Assembly: GCA_016235345.1 (NCBI GenBank) | Contig: JACRLG010000006.1 | Coordinates: forward strand, 1-64,000 | Origin: Deltaproteobacteria bacterium | GTDB lineage: Bacteria; Desulfobacterota; Desulfobacteria; Desulfobacterales; Desulfatibacillaceae | Length of the DNA: 64,000 bases | Direction: 5' to 3' | Shown here: one piece after another, positions 28,392-37,263 of the stretch | Layout: each line of letters begins with the position of its first letter | How positions within the stretch are numbered: position 1 is the first letter of the stretch | Position numbers and translations under genes: made by a program | Notes under the pieces: generated by a model | Told to the model about the DNA's origin: nothing | Databases searched by the model: none | The model's input: the letters and a program-made list of their open reading frames with translations, nothing else

Positions 28392-29186
28392 TTAAATGAG
28401 ACTTCTTCTGGCCGCTCTTAAAAAATCCCGGCAATAGGGATCTTTACCCAAGAGCATCCAAGTCGTTTTCAAAACCGAGCAAACCTTTTCACCCAACGGA
28501 TCGAGAATGGCGGCGTCCAGGCCGGCCCCCATGAGAAGGGATAAAAAGGCGCGGTTCACGGCATGTCTTTGGGGCAACCCAAAGCTTATGTTGGAAAGCC
28601 CGCATAAAATATGAACCGAAGAATGGCTCTGCCTTATCTGCCTGACGGCTTCCAAAACCATGGCTCCCGAGGAAACGTTCGTGCTGATGGGTTGGATCAG
28701 GGGATCCACGTAAATCCGATCACTTGCAATCCCGGCGTCCTCCAGGATCTGAATAAGTCTTCCCGCTCTTTCTATTACGTCCTTTGCGGTTTTCGGTATT
28801 CCGCTGTCATCCATGCACAGGGCCACCACGCCGCAGTCATTATGCCTTAAAAACGAGAGCATCGGTTTCAGCCTGTTTTTCTCAAGGCTTATGGAGTTTA
28901 CGATGGGTGGCTTATTTGCAAGAACCAGAGCATCTTCCAGCACTTTGGGGTTGGGGCTGTCTATGCACAAAGGCAGATCCACCGCCCGCTGTACGATATC
29001 CATAACCCAGGCCAGGTCAGCCGCTTCATTTTCAGCCACTAACCCTACATTCACCTCTATATGGGTCGCACCTGCGGCTTCCTGCTTCTTGGCTTCCTCA
29101 CTGATAAATGCCTCATCCTTATCAACTACGGCGCGAAGGATGCTTGGCCGTGACGAGTTGAGCCTTTCTCCTATGACGGTGAACAT
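28392..29186 (-). CDS. Pterin-dependent methyltransferase (MeTr/AcsE-like, DHPS fold)
   Basis: 264 residues, the usual size of methyltetrahydrofolate:corrinoid methyltransferases. The start (FTVIGERLNSSRP) is diagnostic, followed by the TIM-barrel motifs GATHIEVNVG, LCIDSPNPKVLEDAL, IVNSISLEK and YVDPLIQPIST. It should move a methyl group between the corrinoid protein (30309-30971) and tetrahydrofolate. With the next two genes it makes a complete methyl-transfer set of the kind used for O-demethylation of methoxylated compounds; the direction cannot be read from the sequence but demethylation is likely in a catabolic cluster. Confidence 0.85.
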   Translation of the reverse strand: MFTVIGERLNSSRPSILRAVVDKDEAFISEEAKKQEAAGATHIEVNVGLVAENEAADLAWVMDIVQRAVDLPLCIDSPNPKVLEDALVLANKPPIVNSISLEKNRLKPMLSFLRHNDCGVVALCMDDSGIPKTAKDVIERAGRLIQILEDAGIASDRIYVDPLIQPISTNVSSGAMVLEAVRQIRQSHSSVHILCGLSNISFGLPQRHAVNRAFLSLLMGAGLDAAILDPLGEKVCSVLKTTWMLLGKDPYCRDFLRAARRSLI

Positions 29187-29196
29187 GGCAATCTCC

Positions 29197-30312
29197 CTAA
29201 TAGTATCCCCACTCGAATACGGCGTCCGTCATGGCCTGGATATTTTCCGTCTTTGCGTTGGCAGGTATCGAGCAGCCCGAACCAAGAATGAAACCTCCCC
29301 CTTTTCCCACTTCCTCGATCAGACGCTTACAGTAAGCCATTACCTCGTTCTTCGTCCCCATGGCCGTAAGGGATGCCGGGACGTCGCCCTTGATTACGGC
29401 CACGCCACCAAGAATTTTTTTCGCCTCGAAGATGTCGGTTGCGCCGTCCAACTCGACGACGCAACGTCCCTTCGGGATGTCCCTGAAATAATGGAGATAC
29501 CTGGTCCAGTCCGTATCCATGTGCAGCCATGGCGTCAGCCCGGAGTCGACAAACCCGTGAATATAGGCCATAAGGTCGGGCAGGATGAACTCCTCGAAGA
29601 GCTTTGGGGAGACGAAGGTGGGAGAGCACCTGGAGCACCCCAGGAATACGCGTTTGACACCATTTGCCTTGGCGCCCTCCACGGCCATTGGAAGGAAAAA
29701 GTCCCTCAGCAGGTTCGCCGCCGTTTTCACCTCGTTGGGATATCTTCTAAGGTCGATCAGCGCATTTGAAATTCCTCGCGTGAAGCTGAGCATTTCCATG
29801 GCCGGGCCAATCAGTACGAACCCCACGGCAGGCTCGATTCCGGCCTCCCGGACCCGCTCTATATGACCGGCGATGGTAGCTCCGAGGGCAGCCAACTCCA
29901 TCAGCGAGGACTCCATGCTCATGCCGGGATAGATGCGGTTCATGATGCGTTCGAGAAAAGGCATTACGCCTTCATTTTCGAGGAAGGCGTAGTCCTCAAC
30001 ACCCATGACCTCTTTTTCGTCGAACTGATGCACCTGGTTTGCGGGCAATTCCACGCCGGGTATCAACAGCCTGGCCGGGACTCCCAGCCTCAGTATGTCC
30101 GCATTGGCTGTGTCCGCAATGTAGGTTAGGTCCCATTTGAAATCGGAGGCTGTTTTCAATACGGACCTTATCCGTTTTTCCGGATCGGTCATGAGTTCCG
30201 CATTGGATATCCCGGTATATGTCGCGGCCCAGTGATCCAAAAGAGGCCCCAAAGGAACCCTGTCCGGAACTTCCAGGGCTATGGCCGCTTCAATTCGCTC
30301 GAAGGAATTCAT
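29197..30312 (-). CDS. Uroporphyrinogen-decarboxylase-family methyltransferase (MtaA-like fold)
   Basis: 371 residues with UroD/MtaA-family hallmarks: MNSFERIEAAIALEVPDRVPLGP at the start and a C-terminal GSGCSIPANAKTENI. In MtaA/MtbA-type enzymes zinc is bound by His-x-Cys and a distal Cys; here the first site reads LHMDTDW, keeping His but with Asp in place of Cys, while the distal Cys is kept. Its place between the pterin methyltransferase and the corrinoid protein makes it the likely substrate:corrinoid methyltransferase (MT-I role) rather than a haem-pathway enzyme. It overlaps the corrinoid-protein gene by 4 bp. Confidence 0.8.
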   Translation of the reverse strand: MNSFERIEAAIALEVPDRVPLGPLLDHWAATYTGISNAELMTDPEKRIRSVLKTASDFKWDLTYIADTANADILRLGVPARLLIPGVELPANQVHQFDEKEVMGVEDYAFLENEGVMPFLERIMNRIYPGMSMESSLMELAALGATIAGHIERVREAGIEPAVGFVLIGPAMEMLSFTRGISNALIDLRRYPNEVKTAANLLRDFFLPMAVEGAKANGVKRVFLGCSRCSPTFVSPKLFEEFILPDLMAYIHGFVDSGLTPWLHMDTDWTRYLHYFRDIPKGRCVVELDGATDIFEAKKILGGVAVIKGDVPASLTAMGTKNEVMAYCKRLIEEVGKGGGFILGSGCSIPANAKTENIQAMTDAVFEWGYY

Positions 30313-30971
30313 TTTTCCGATACCTCCGAATAAACTTTTCGAGCTATGTCAACCGCCTGGATGGCGTCGGCCCCGAAATAGTCCGCGCCCATTTTTTTCC
30401 TTATGTCCTCGTTTACCACCGCGCCGCCTATGACGGTTTTCACCCTTTCGCCCAAGCCCGCCTCCTTTACGGCGTCAATGGTTGATTGAAGCGACCCGAA
30501 GGCGGTGGTGAGTAAAACACTCATGCCCACAAGCCTTGCTCCGCTGCGTTTCAGGGCCTCCACAAATTTTTCGGGCTCTGCGTCAACACCCACGTCATGG
30601 ACCGTAAAACCCGAGCATTCCAACATGGTGACAACAATATTCTTGCCCAGGTCGTGGACATCGTTTTTGACGGTGCCCATCACCACCATGCCAGAGCTCC
30701 TTACCCCGGCAGCACCCTTCGGGATCAGGGGCTTTACCCGGCCCATCGCCTTGTTGAAAATGTCGCCCGAATATACCAGCTCGGAAAGGTAATATTCCCC
30801 TTGCCGGTAAAGGTTTCCCACCTCTTCCATACCTTTGGACAAGCCGTCGATAATCGTCAGGGGAGGGATATCATTCTCAATACATTTTTCGAGAACGGAC
30901 TCGACGCTGTTTTCCTCCAGACCGGCCAGGGCGGATGCAAGCTGTATGGTCAGGATATGGCTCGGTTCCAT
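30309..30971 (-). CDS. Corrinoid (B12-binding) methyl-carrier protein
   Basis: 220 residues. The N-terminal helical cap is residues ~1-85 (ILTIQLASALAGLEEN...). The Rossmann-type B12 domain carries D-V-H-D-L-G (lower-ligand His, ~103-108), SVLLTT and VIGGAVVNE, i.e. the D-x-H-x-x-G...S-x-L...GG signature of MtaC/MtvC-type proteins. It shuttles the methyl group between the two neighbouring methyltransferases. No corrinoid-reactivating (RamA-like) gene is in the window, so this must be encoded elsewhere. Confidence 0.9.
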   Translation of the reverse strand: MEPSHILTIQLASALAGLEENSVESVLEKCIENDIPPLTIIDGLSKGMEEVGNLYRQGEYYLSELVYSGDIFNKAMGRVKPLIPKGAAGVRSSGMVVMGTVKNDVHDLGKNIVVTMLECSGFTVHDVGVDAEPEKFVEALKRSGARLVGMSVLLTTAFGSLQSTIDAVKEAGLGERVKTVIGGAVVNEDIRKKMGADYFGADAIQAVDIARKVYSEVSEK

Positions 30972-31037
30972 GTTTGATCTCCGGTTGGATCTATCGATAA
31001 AAGGGCAAATTCATCTTCCCATGAAACGTCTTATCGG

Positions 31038-32051
31038 TTATTTGACGCGCCGCTTAGTGGTATCCATTCCCAAAAGCCTGCCCAGGTTTTCGCCGAAGAT
31101 CTTCTTGCGGTCCTCTTCGGTAATGGCTGGGTATCCGTAGCCTTTCTGCATATCCTCTGGAATCTGGAACTCCCGCATACCCTTGACCGCTGCTGCCATC
31201 TGGAACCCGAAGCCCGCGAAGTCCGTCCCCCAGATGATCTTGTCCGGTCCCACCCACCGGAGGGCCTCGCCTATTATCTTGCCGAACTTCCGGGGTGCGC
31301 ATAAGGCCCAGGGCACAAGGAGGGACAGGCAGACGTAAACATTGGGATGCCCCATTGCCACCATGTTGAGGTCGTCGCAGTAGGGATAGCCCATGTGGAA
31401 GGCCACGATTTTAAGGTCCGGGAAATCGCGGGCCACATCGTCAATGAGAACGGGCAGGGCGTACTTGGATTTTCCGGGCGGCACCCAGCAGAAGCCGGTG
31501 TGGATGTCCAGCACGATGTCGAGTTCCTCCGCCTTTTTGTAGAAGGGCCAGAGATCGGGATCGTTGATATAGGTGTCTTCGGGTGGGTAGAATTTGAAGA
31601 TTTTGGCCCCCTTCTCCTTCACCCAGTACTCCATCTCCCAGATGGTGTTTTTAACCCCCTTGTGTTTGATGGGGGAGATGTTGGGCTGGTACATGAACCG
31701 GTCAGGGTTGGATTCCACCACCTTCGCCATTTCCCCGTTGGTGCACCACCGGCTGGTGTAGCCCGTTGTGTCCATCATGGATTCCGGCAGAAGGCAGGCC
31801 ACGTCCACCCCGTGCTTGTCCATCGCCCGCAGGATTGCGCCGGGGTCGGCGGTCTTGATCATCTCCCATTCCTCAAGGCTTAAGAGGAACGAGTCCGGCA
31901 TGCCTGTGACCATGGGCCGGGAAATGTTTTCTATTGCCTTCCACCACATCCTAACGCCAGGGAAATGGTTGACCGCCTCCATGTCGCCGATGAGATGGGC
32001 TTCCGGGTCTATCTTGAAGAAATCGTCTTTTACGTTCGTTTCCGTTGTCAT
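31038..32051 (-). CDS. Amidohydrolase-2 family metal-dependent hydrolase
   Basis: 337 residues, ACMSD/amidohydrolase_2 TIM-barrel type. Metal and catalytic landmarks: KFYPPED, DIHTGF, VAFHMGYPYCDD (His in the strand-6 position) and IIWGTDFAG with the conserved Asp. The N-terminal metal motif, normally D-x-H-x-H, reads DPEAHL, with Glu in the first His position. Enzymes of this family decarboxylate or hydrolyse ring-derived acids. In this cluster it may open or trim a cyclic intermediate; this is inference. Confidence 0.8.
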   Translation of the reverse strand: MTTETNVKDDFFKIDPEAHLIGDMEAVNHFPGVRMWWKAIENISRPMVTGMPDSFLLSLEEWEMIKTADPGAILRAMDKHGVDVACLLPESMMDTTGYTSRWCTNGEMAKVVESNPDRFMYQPNISPIKHKGVKNTIWEMEYWVKEKGAKIFKFYPPEDTYINDPDLWPFYKKAEELDIVLDIHTGFCWVPPGKSKYALPVLIDDVARDFPDLKIVAFHMGYPYCDDLNMVAMGHPNVYVCLSLLVPWALCAPRKFGKIIGEALRWVGPDKIIWGTDFAGFGFQMAAAVKGMREFQIPEDMQKGYGYPAITEEDRKKIFGENLGRLLGMDTTKRRVK

Positions 32052-32082
32052 GGCGGCGGTCTCCTCGACTGGTGCGTTATTG

Positions 32083-33477
32083 TCATATCTGGGGCAGGCC
32101 GTGGGCCTTGTTCATGAACTTGTCCACCTTGGCTTTCAGCCCCGGAGTGTCCAGCCAGAACTGAGGATAAAGCTTTTCCTTTCCCGCCAGGGGATTTACC
32201 GTGCAGCCCAGCCAGTGGGCGGTCATGAGGTCGGCGTAGCACCTGCCGCAGCGGGCGCACTTCACTATGTCCTTTTCCCTGCCTTCTTTTACTTTGGCGG
32301 GCCAGAAGGGGTCGGCGATTGACTGGCGTCCCAGGGAGATGATGTCGGTCTTGCCGCTTGAAATTGCGGCAGCGGCGGTTTCCGGGTTGATGAAGCTGGG
32401 GGTTATGACAGGCAGGCCCTTCGACGCCTCCTTGAAACCCGGAGCCCAGCGGGTGTAGTCGTTCTCGCCGTCGGGCGCAAAGGCCGCGCCTGGATTTTCG
32501 TATGAGCCCTGGGACACGTCGAAGAAGTTGGCCCCTGCGGCAGTGCACATGGCCACCACCTGCTTCACCTCCTCGTGGGTGATGCCTCCCGGCATCAGCT
32601 CGTCTCCCGAAAGGCGGACCCCCAGGGGTTTGTTGGGGCCGACGGCCTCACGAGTCTTCCCGACGATGTTGACCAGAAAACGCGCCCGGTTTTCCAGGCT
32701 TCCGCCATAGATATCGTGGCGCTGGTTGCTCCGGGGGGACAGGAACTGGTGGATGAGATAACCGTGGGGGGCGTGAACCTCCAGGGCGTCGTAACCCAGC
32801 AGGAAGGCGGCGCGGGCCTGGGCTGCGAAACGGTCTTCCAGGTCAACGATTTCGGCTATGGTCAGGGCCCTCGGGGTATCTCCGAAGATTATATGGGCCA
32901 TGTCCGGCATGTGCTTAACCAGGACCTCGTAGACCAGCATCCTGAAGGCTGAGTACTCCTCATCGTTCATGTTTTGCAGGGTTTCCAGGTCGGGCAGAAG
33001 AGGGGCGACTTCCGGGGGCGCAAGGCGCTTCAACTGCTTGTGCCAGCCCTTGTTCAATTTGCGCATGTCGGTTTCCATGGGAATGGCCGAAGGGGCTCCC
33101 GCCGGGCAGTCGCGGCTTTCGGCGTGGGGGTGGCCCTGGCGGCCCCAGCCCGGGGAAAGCTGAATGCAGACCTTGACGCCGTTATAGTGGTGAAGCACAT
33201 CCAGCATCTCGCTGTGAAACCGATAATAGCGCTCGTCGATCAATAGCGATGTGTTCAGGGACTCCTGCCCGCCCCAGCGGTGGGGGTTCATCACCACGCA
33301 TTCGGTGATGATGAGCCCGAACCCGCCGCGTGCGCGCATGGCGTACCATGCCGTGCTCTGGTCGCTGTGGTATCCAAGGGGTCCGGTGTAGCCGGGGTTC
33401 ATGGGGGCCATGGCTATGCGGTTCTTAAGCTCCATGTCTCCAATGGCGATGGGTTCGAATAGCGCGTTGATGCTCAT
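32083..33477 (-). CDS. Old-Yellow-Enzyme-family Fe-S flavoprotein (dienoyl reductase-like, short form)
   Basis: 464 residues from the ATG at 33477 (AAGGAG 7 bp upstream). It has the FMN TIM-barrel with LKNRIAMAPMN, the catalytic-site string DALEVHAPHGYLIHQFLSPRSN, YGGSLENRARF, and a C-terminal CARCGRCYADLMTAHWLGC 4Fe-4S motif. Unlike 2,4-dienoyl-CoA reductase or trimethylamine dehydrogenase (~650-730 residues) it stops shortly after the cluster and lacks the FAD/NAD(P)H domain, so it must get electrons from another protein. It probably reduces an enoyl or enone intermediate. Confidence 0.85.
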   Translation of the reverse strand: MSINALFEPIAIGDMELKNRIAMAPMNPGYTGPLGYHSDQSTAWYAMRARGGFGLIITECVVMNPHRWGGQESLNTSLLIDERYYRFHSEMLDVLHHYNGVKVCIQLSPGWGRQGHPHAESRDCPAGAPSAIPMETDMRKLNKGWHKQLKRLAPPEVAPLLPDLETLQNMNDEEYSAFRMLVYEVLVKHMPDMAHIIFGDTPRALTIAEIVDLEDRFAAQARAAFLLGYDALEVHAPHGYLIHQFLSPRSNQRHDIYGGSLENRARFLVNIVGKTREAVGPNKPLGVRLSGDELMPGGITHEEVKQVVAMCTAAGANFFDVSQGSYENPGAAFAPDGENDYTRWAPGFKEASKGLPVITPSFINPETAAAAISSGKTDIISLGRQSIADPFWPAKVKEGREKDIVKCARCGRCYADLMTAHWLGCTVNPLAGKEKLYPQFWLDTPGLKAKVDKFMNKAHGLPQI

Positions 33478-33513
33478 GACTTTCTCCTTCAATGTATAGG
33501 ATTACCGGTTTGT

Positions 33514-35067
33514 CTATCCGATCGAGCGGTTATGGCCTTTCCAGAATTCCTGCTTGAGTTCCTTTCGGAGGATCTTTCCTATCGGCGTCTTGGGGAGAGT
33601 CTCCTGAAAAACGATGCTTTTGGGGCATTTGTAACCGGCAAGTTTCGCCTTGCAATGGGCGATGAGTTCCTCTTCGGAAGCCTTTGCTTCATTCTTCAGA
33701 ACCACCACGGCCTGGACTCTCTCGCCCCACCTGTCGTCCGGGGCCGATACCACTGCGCACTCCAGGACCGCCTCGTGCTGGTAAAGAACGTTTTCGGTCT
33801 CCTGGGGGTATACGTTCTCGCCTCCGGTGACTATCATGTCCGCCTTTCGATCAAGCAGAAACAGGTAGCCGTCATGGTCCAATAAGCCCATGTCGCCCAT
33901 GTGGAGCCAGCCGTCCCGCAGGGTTTTTTCGGTGAGTTCCGGGTTTTTCCAGTAACCCATCATCACGTGTCGGCCCTTCACGGCCACTTCGCCGATCTGG
34001 CCCGCTGGCAGGGGCGTGCCGTCCTCATCCAGAATCCTCACCTCCGAGCACACGGAGGGCTTTCCGGCGCTGGCCAAGAGGCGCGAGTTCGGCCCGGAAA
34101 CATGGTGATCCTCCATGGAAAGAAAGCTGACCGGGCCGCCTGCGGTTTCCGTGCTGCCGTAGCCCTGGGCGAAAAGGGGGCCGAAACGGCGGATGCACCT
34201 GGAAAGGTTTTCCGGCGGAAAGGGGCTCCCCGCGTATGAAAGCATTTGCAGGCTCGACAGGTCGTATTGGTCGGCCTGCGGGTACTCCATGAGCCAGGTG
34301 TAAACCGTGGGCACCAGGTTCATGTGGGTGCATTGTTCATCCTGTATGAGCCGCAGAATTTCCCCAAGGTCCATCTTCCTGTTGATGACCACCTTGCCGC
34401 CCGCCAGCAAAAGCAGGAACACCGGCCAGATGGAAACGTGAAACAGGGGCAGCACGAAACAGGTGGAATCTGTGGGGCGGACCCCGGCAATCACCGCCAT
34501 AGCTGTGACCGCGGTCATGAGGTTGCGGTGGGAGAGCATGACCCCCTTGGGCTGGCCGGTGGTTCCGCCGGTGTACATCAAAACCGCCAGATCATCCTCG
34601 TGCACGTATGCATCCGGCTCGCGGTCCGGCCTGTCCCGGATCAGGTCCTCCAGGAACACCATGCCGCTTGCGGCCTTTTCCAGAGCGATGACCGGACCCA
34701 GGGAAGGTACCTGTTTGGCGATTGTGGCCGCCCTTTGCTCGTAACCCTCTCCGGCGAACAGGAGCCCCGCTTCAGAATCTTCGAGAATGTGCTTAAGTTC
34801 GTTGTCGGAGAGCCTGAAGTTGAGAGGCACCACGCATGCCCCCAGCTTGGCGGCTGCAAAATAGGCGGTCAGATATCGGTCGCTGTTTTCGCCAAGAATG
34901 GCGATCCTGACGCCCTTTTCAATGCCCCATGCGGCCAGGGCGCCCGCTAGCCGGTTCACCCGGCTGTTCAACTCCCGGTGTGTCAGCCGGACATCCTCAA
35001 ACACCACCGCCGTCCGGTCTCCGTGAAAGAGCGCGCTCTTGCGGGGAATGTCACCCAGTGTATACAT
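33514..35067 (-). CDS. Acyl-CoA synthetase (AMP-forming ligase)
   Basis: 517 residues, full-length ANL superfamily. Motifs: P-loop LMYTGGTTGQPKGVMLSHRN (~170-190), QGYGSTETAG (A5), MGYWKNPELTEKTLRDGWLHMGDMGLLD (A7/A8 hinge) and a C-terminal PKTPIGKILRKEL with the catalytic Lys. It should activate the free acid to its CoA thioester at the entry of the pathway. AGGAGG precedes the ATG. It is encoded between the acyl-CoA dehydrogenase and the OYE gene. Confidence 0.9.
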   Translation of the reverse strand: MYTLGDIPRKSALFHGDRTAVVFEDVRLTHRELNSRVNRLAGALAAWGIEKGVRIAILGENSDRYLTAYFAAAKLGACVVPLNFRLSDNELKHILEDSEAGLLFAGEGYEQRAATIAKQVPSLGPVIALEKAASGMVFLEDLIRDRPDREPDAYVHEDDLAVLMYTGGTTGQPKGVMLSHRNLMTAVTAMAVIAGVRPTDSTCFVLPLFHVSIWPVFLLLLAGGKVVINRKMDLGEILRLIQDEQCTHMNLVPTVYTWLMEYPQADQYDLSSLQMLSYAGSPFPPENLSRCIRRFGPLFAQGYGSTETAGGPVSFLSMEDHHVSGPNSRLLASAGKPSVCSEVRILDEDGTPLPAGQIGEVAVKGRHVMMGYWKNPELTEKTLRDGWLHMGDMGLLDHDGYLFLLDRKADMIVTGGENVYPQETENVLYQHEAVLECAVVSAPDDRWGERVQAVVVLKNEAKASEEELIAHCKAKLAGYKCPKSIVFQETLPKTPIGKILRKELKQEFWKGHNRSIG

Positions 35068-35088
35068 GGAAGCCTCCTAATGCTCCTT

Positions 35089-36252
35089 CTAAGCCCAGGA
35101 CTTGGGCAGCCCCTGAAACTGCATAAGCATATTGCGGCTCATCTCGTTGGATATGGGCGAAAACTGAATCTGGAAGGCGTCCCTAAGATACATCTGCATG
35201 GGAAACTCCTTGCAGATGCCGTAGCCCCCCATGATTTCCGCTCCGTGCACCGCCGCGTGCAGCGCGCCCTCTGCGGCCACCAGCTTTGCCATGGTTGCCT
35301 CCACGTGATAGGGCTTTCCATTGTCGTGCAGCCACGCGGCCTTATAGGTGATGTTCCGGGCGTTCTCCAGGTTGATGAACATGTCGGCCAGGTACTTCTG
35401 GAGTATCTGGAACCGGCTGATGGGGCCGCCGAAAGCCTGGCGCTGCTGGGCGTAATTGAAGGCATACTCGTAGCAGGCCGCGATGATGCCAACGCCCATC
35501 ATCGCCACCCCGATGCGCTCCGGGTTCAAGACCGCCAGCATCTCGTACCAGCCGTTGCCCCGTGTTCCCAGGATGTTTTCCCTGGGGATTTCCACGTTGT
35601 CGAAGAACACCTCAACCGAGTCGCAGTGATGGAAGCTGATCTTGGGCACCCGCCCTATGCGGATGCCCTTGGATTTTCCCGGAACCAGGAAAACCGAAAG
35701 CGACCTGCTGGGCTTCTCGTTAGGATCGGTTTTTGCTATCACGATCATGTAATCCGCCACGTGGGCCCCGGTGATGAATATCTTCTGGCCGGAGAGCACC
35801 CACGAGTCACCCTTTTCCTCTGCGGTGGTGGAAATAGAGCCCAGAATGTCGGTGCCTCCCGCCGGTTCCGTAAGGGCCATGCACATTTTTAGCTCGCCTC
35901 TGCCGAGCCTGGGCAGGAGATCGGCCTTCTGGGCCTCGCTTCCAAGCTCCGCAATGAAGCGGGTTCCGAAACCTATGGTTGCGCCCACCGCGTTGGCCAC
36001 GGAAAGGGAGGCCTTGCAGATTTCCTCGAACCCGATCATTAGGTCCATCATGGGAAGGCCGTCCCCGCCGTACTGCTCAGGAATGCCCGCACTGAACATT
36101 CCGAGATCCGCGAACTTCTTCCAAAGCTCGTCCGGCACGAAATCCACGTTGTCGTCCATCCAAAGGACGTATTCGTGGGAAAGCTCCTTTTTGCAGAACC
36201 GCTGCATCTCCTGACGGAACATTTCCTGCTGTTTGGAAAGAGAAAAATCCAT
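35089..36252 (-). CDS. Acyl-CoA dehydrogenase
   Basis: 387 residues from the ATG at 36252 (AAGGAGG 5 bp upstream); the longer open frame upstream runs into a repeat and is not coding. FAD-binding signatures MCMALTEPAGGTDILGS and ITGAHVADYMIV are clear. The usual catalytic Glu segment (YEGTS) reads FSPIS, so it is absent there. A Glu in LNPERIG at the helix-G position could serve instead, as in isovaleryl-CoA dehydrogenase. It probably introduces an alpha,beta double bond in the CoA intermediate, feeding the hydratase at 36468. Confidence 0.85.
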   Translation of the reverse strand: MDFSLSKQQEMFRQEMQRFCKKELSHEYVLWMDDNVDFVPDELWKKFADLGMFSAGIPEQYGGDGLPMMDLMIGFEEICKASLSVANAVGATIGFGTRFIAELGSEAQKADLLPRLGRGELKMCMALTEPAGGTDILGSISTTAEEKGDSWVLSGQKIFITGAHVADYMIVIAKTDPNEKPSRSLSVFLVPGKSKGIRIGRVPKISFHHCDSVEVFFDNVEIPRENILGTRGNGWYEMLAVLNPERIGVAMMGVGIIAACYEYAFNYAQQRQAFGGPISRFQILQKYLADMFINLENARNITYKAAWLHDNGKPYHVEATMAKLVAAEGALHAAVHGAEIMGGYGICKEFPMQMYLRDAFQIQFSPISNEMSRNMLMQFQGLPKSWA

Positions 36253-36318
36253 GTTGCCTCCTTGGAACTGTCTGGAGCCCGAAGCCCGGTTACGGCTCTT
36301 ATGCTCCCGAATGTGCTG

Positions 36319-36470
36319 CCAGCCGGTTAAAAAAGGCACGATACGAAGCCTGGATAAAAACGATGAAATGCAAGGAGCGCGAGGAGCCAATGAGCAAGCG
36401 TACTGAAAGTACGTGGCGGAATTGGCTTTGAAGCGCGACACCGCAGTTCGCGTTTTTAGACAGGCTGCTA
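36319..36470 (+). repeat. Structured dispersed repeat, copy 1
   Basis: About 150 bp with long nested inverted repeats: outer arms CCTGGATAAAAACG / CGTTTTTAGACAGG, inner arms AGCCAAT / ATTGGCT, and a tip GCGTAC-tgaaa-GTACGT. Related sequences lie at 63294-63480 (longer tip) and 51217-51302 (outer stem only, reversed). It fills the gap between the acyl-CoA dehydrogenase and enoyl-CoA hydratase genes and ends exactly at the hydratase stop codon. It could be a REP/MITE-like element or act at the RNA level on mRNA ends. Confidence 0.8.
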
Positions 36471-37256
36471 CACGGGAGTCTGCCGGTAAGCATCCAGCAG
36501 GGCCTGGATATCGGGAGCGTGCACCAGCCAGGTTATGCCGTTCCGCTCCACAGCAAGGGCCGTTTCCATGGGCGCTCCGTCGGCGGAGCAGGCCATGACC
36601 TCCTTTGCCATGCGAAGCGCTATGGGCTTCTTGGATGCGATGAGGGCCACCGTTTTCTCGAACTTCGCGTCAAACTCATCGTCCGGAAAAACCCTTGTCA
36701 AAAGGCCCATTTCATACATCTCCCGCGCCGTGTAGTCCTTGCGCCCGGCGTATATGATCTCCCTGGCGCGAAAGAGAGGCATGCTGCGCACGATACGGGT
36801 GGTGCCGCCCCAGCCGGGGAGAATCCCCATGTTGATTTCGGTGAAGCCCATCTTGGCGGAAGCCCGCGCATACAGAAGATCGCAGCAAAGGGCCAGTTCC
36901 AGGCCGCCTGCAAGGCAGTGGCCGTTGATCCTGCCCATGATGACCTTGCCGCAAAGGGCCATGGCCCGGCCCACGTCCGCGCCCTGGTGGGCCATCCAGT
37001 CGAGGCATCTTTGATGTTCGGCAAGGGAGGGGAACACGGAAAGGTCGCCGCCCGAACAGAAGGCTTTTTCCCCCGCCCCGGTCAAAACCACGACGCCGAC
37101 GGAATTTTCATCCCGCACCCGCCGGAAAGCCGAGACAAGTTCCTCGGCCATGGCCCGGTCAATGGCGTTGTGCTTGTCCGGGCGGTTCAAGGTGATGCGG
37201 CAGACAGCGGCATTGGCTTCATCAATTTCGTAACGGACGGTAGTGTAGTCGCTCAT
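36468..37256 (-). CDS. Enoyl-CoA hydratase/isomerase family protein
   Basis: 262 residues, crotonase fold. Oxyanion-hole residues lie in AFCSGGDLS and GHCLAGGLELAL. Both catalytic Glu positions seem kept (GGLELAL and FTEINMGILPGWGG). It would hydrate the enoyl-CoA made by the dehydrogenase, or hydrolyse a ring in a ring-opening variant. It sits upstream of the dispersed repeat and 7 bp after the DUF35 gene. Confidence 0.9.
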   Translation of the reverse strand: MSDYTTVRYEIDEANAAVCRITLNRPDKHNAIDRAMAEELVSAFRRVRDENSVGVVVLTGAGEKAFCSGGDLSVFPSLAEHQRCLDWMAHQGADVGRAMALCGKVIMGRINGHCLAGGLELALCCDLLYARASAKMGFTEINMGILPGWGGTTRIVRSMPLFRAREIIYAGRKDYTAREMYEMGLLTRVFPDDEFDAKFEKTVALIASKKPIALRMAKEVMACSADGAPMETALAVERNGITWLVHAPDIQALLDAYRQTPV

Positions 37257-37263
37257 GTCGCAC

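Noticed and set aside
36253-36441. Longer N-terminus for the acyl-CoA dehydrogenase
   Set aside because: The extension lies in the dispersed repeat; the ATG at 36252 has AAGGAGG and starts at the conserved family N-terminus.
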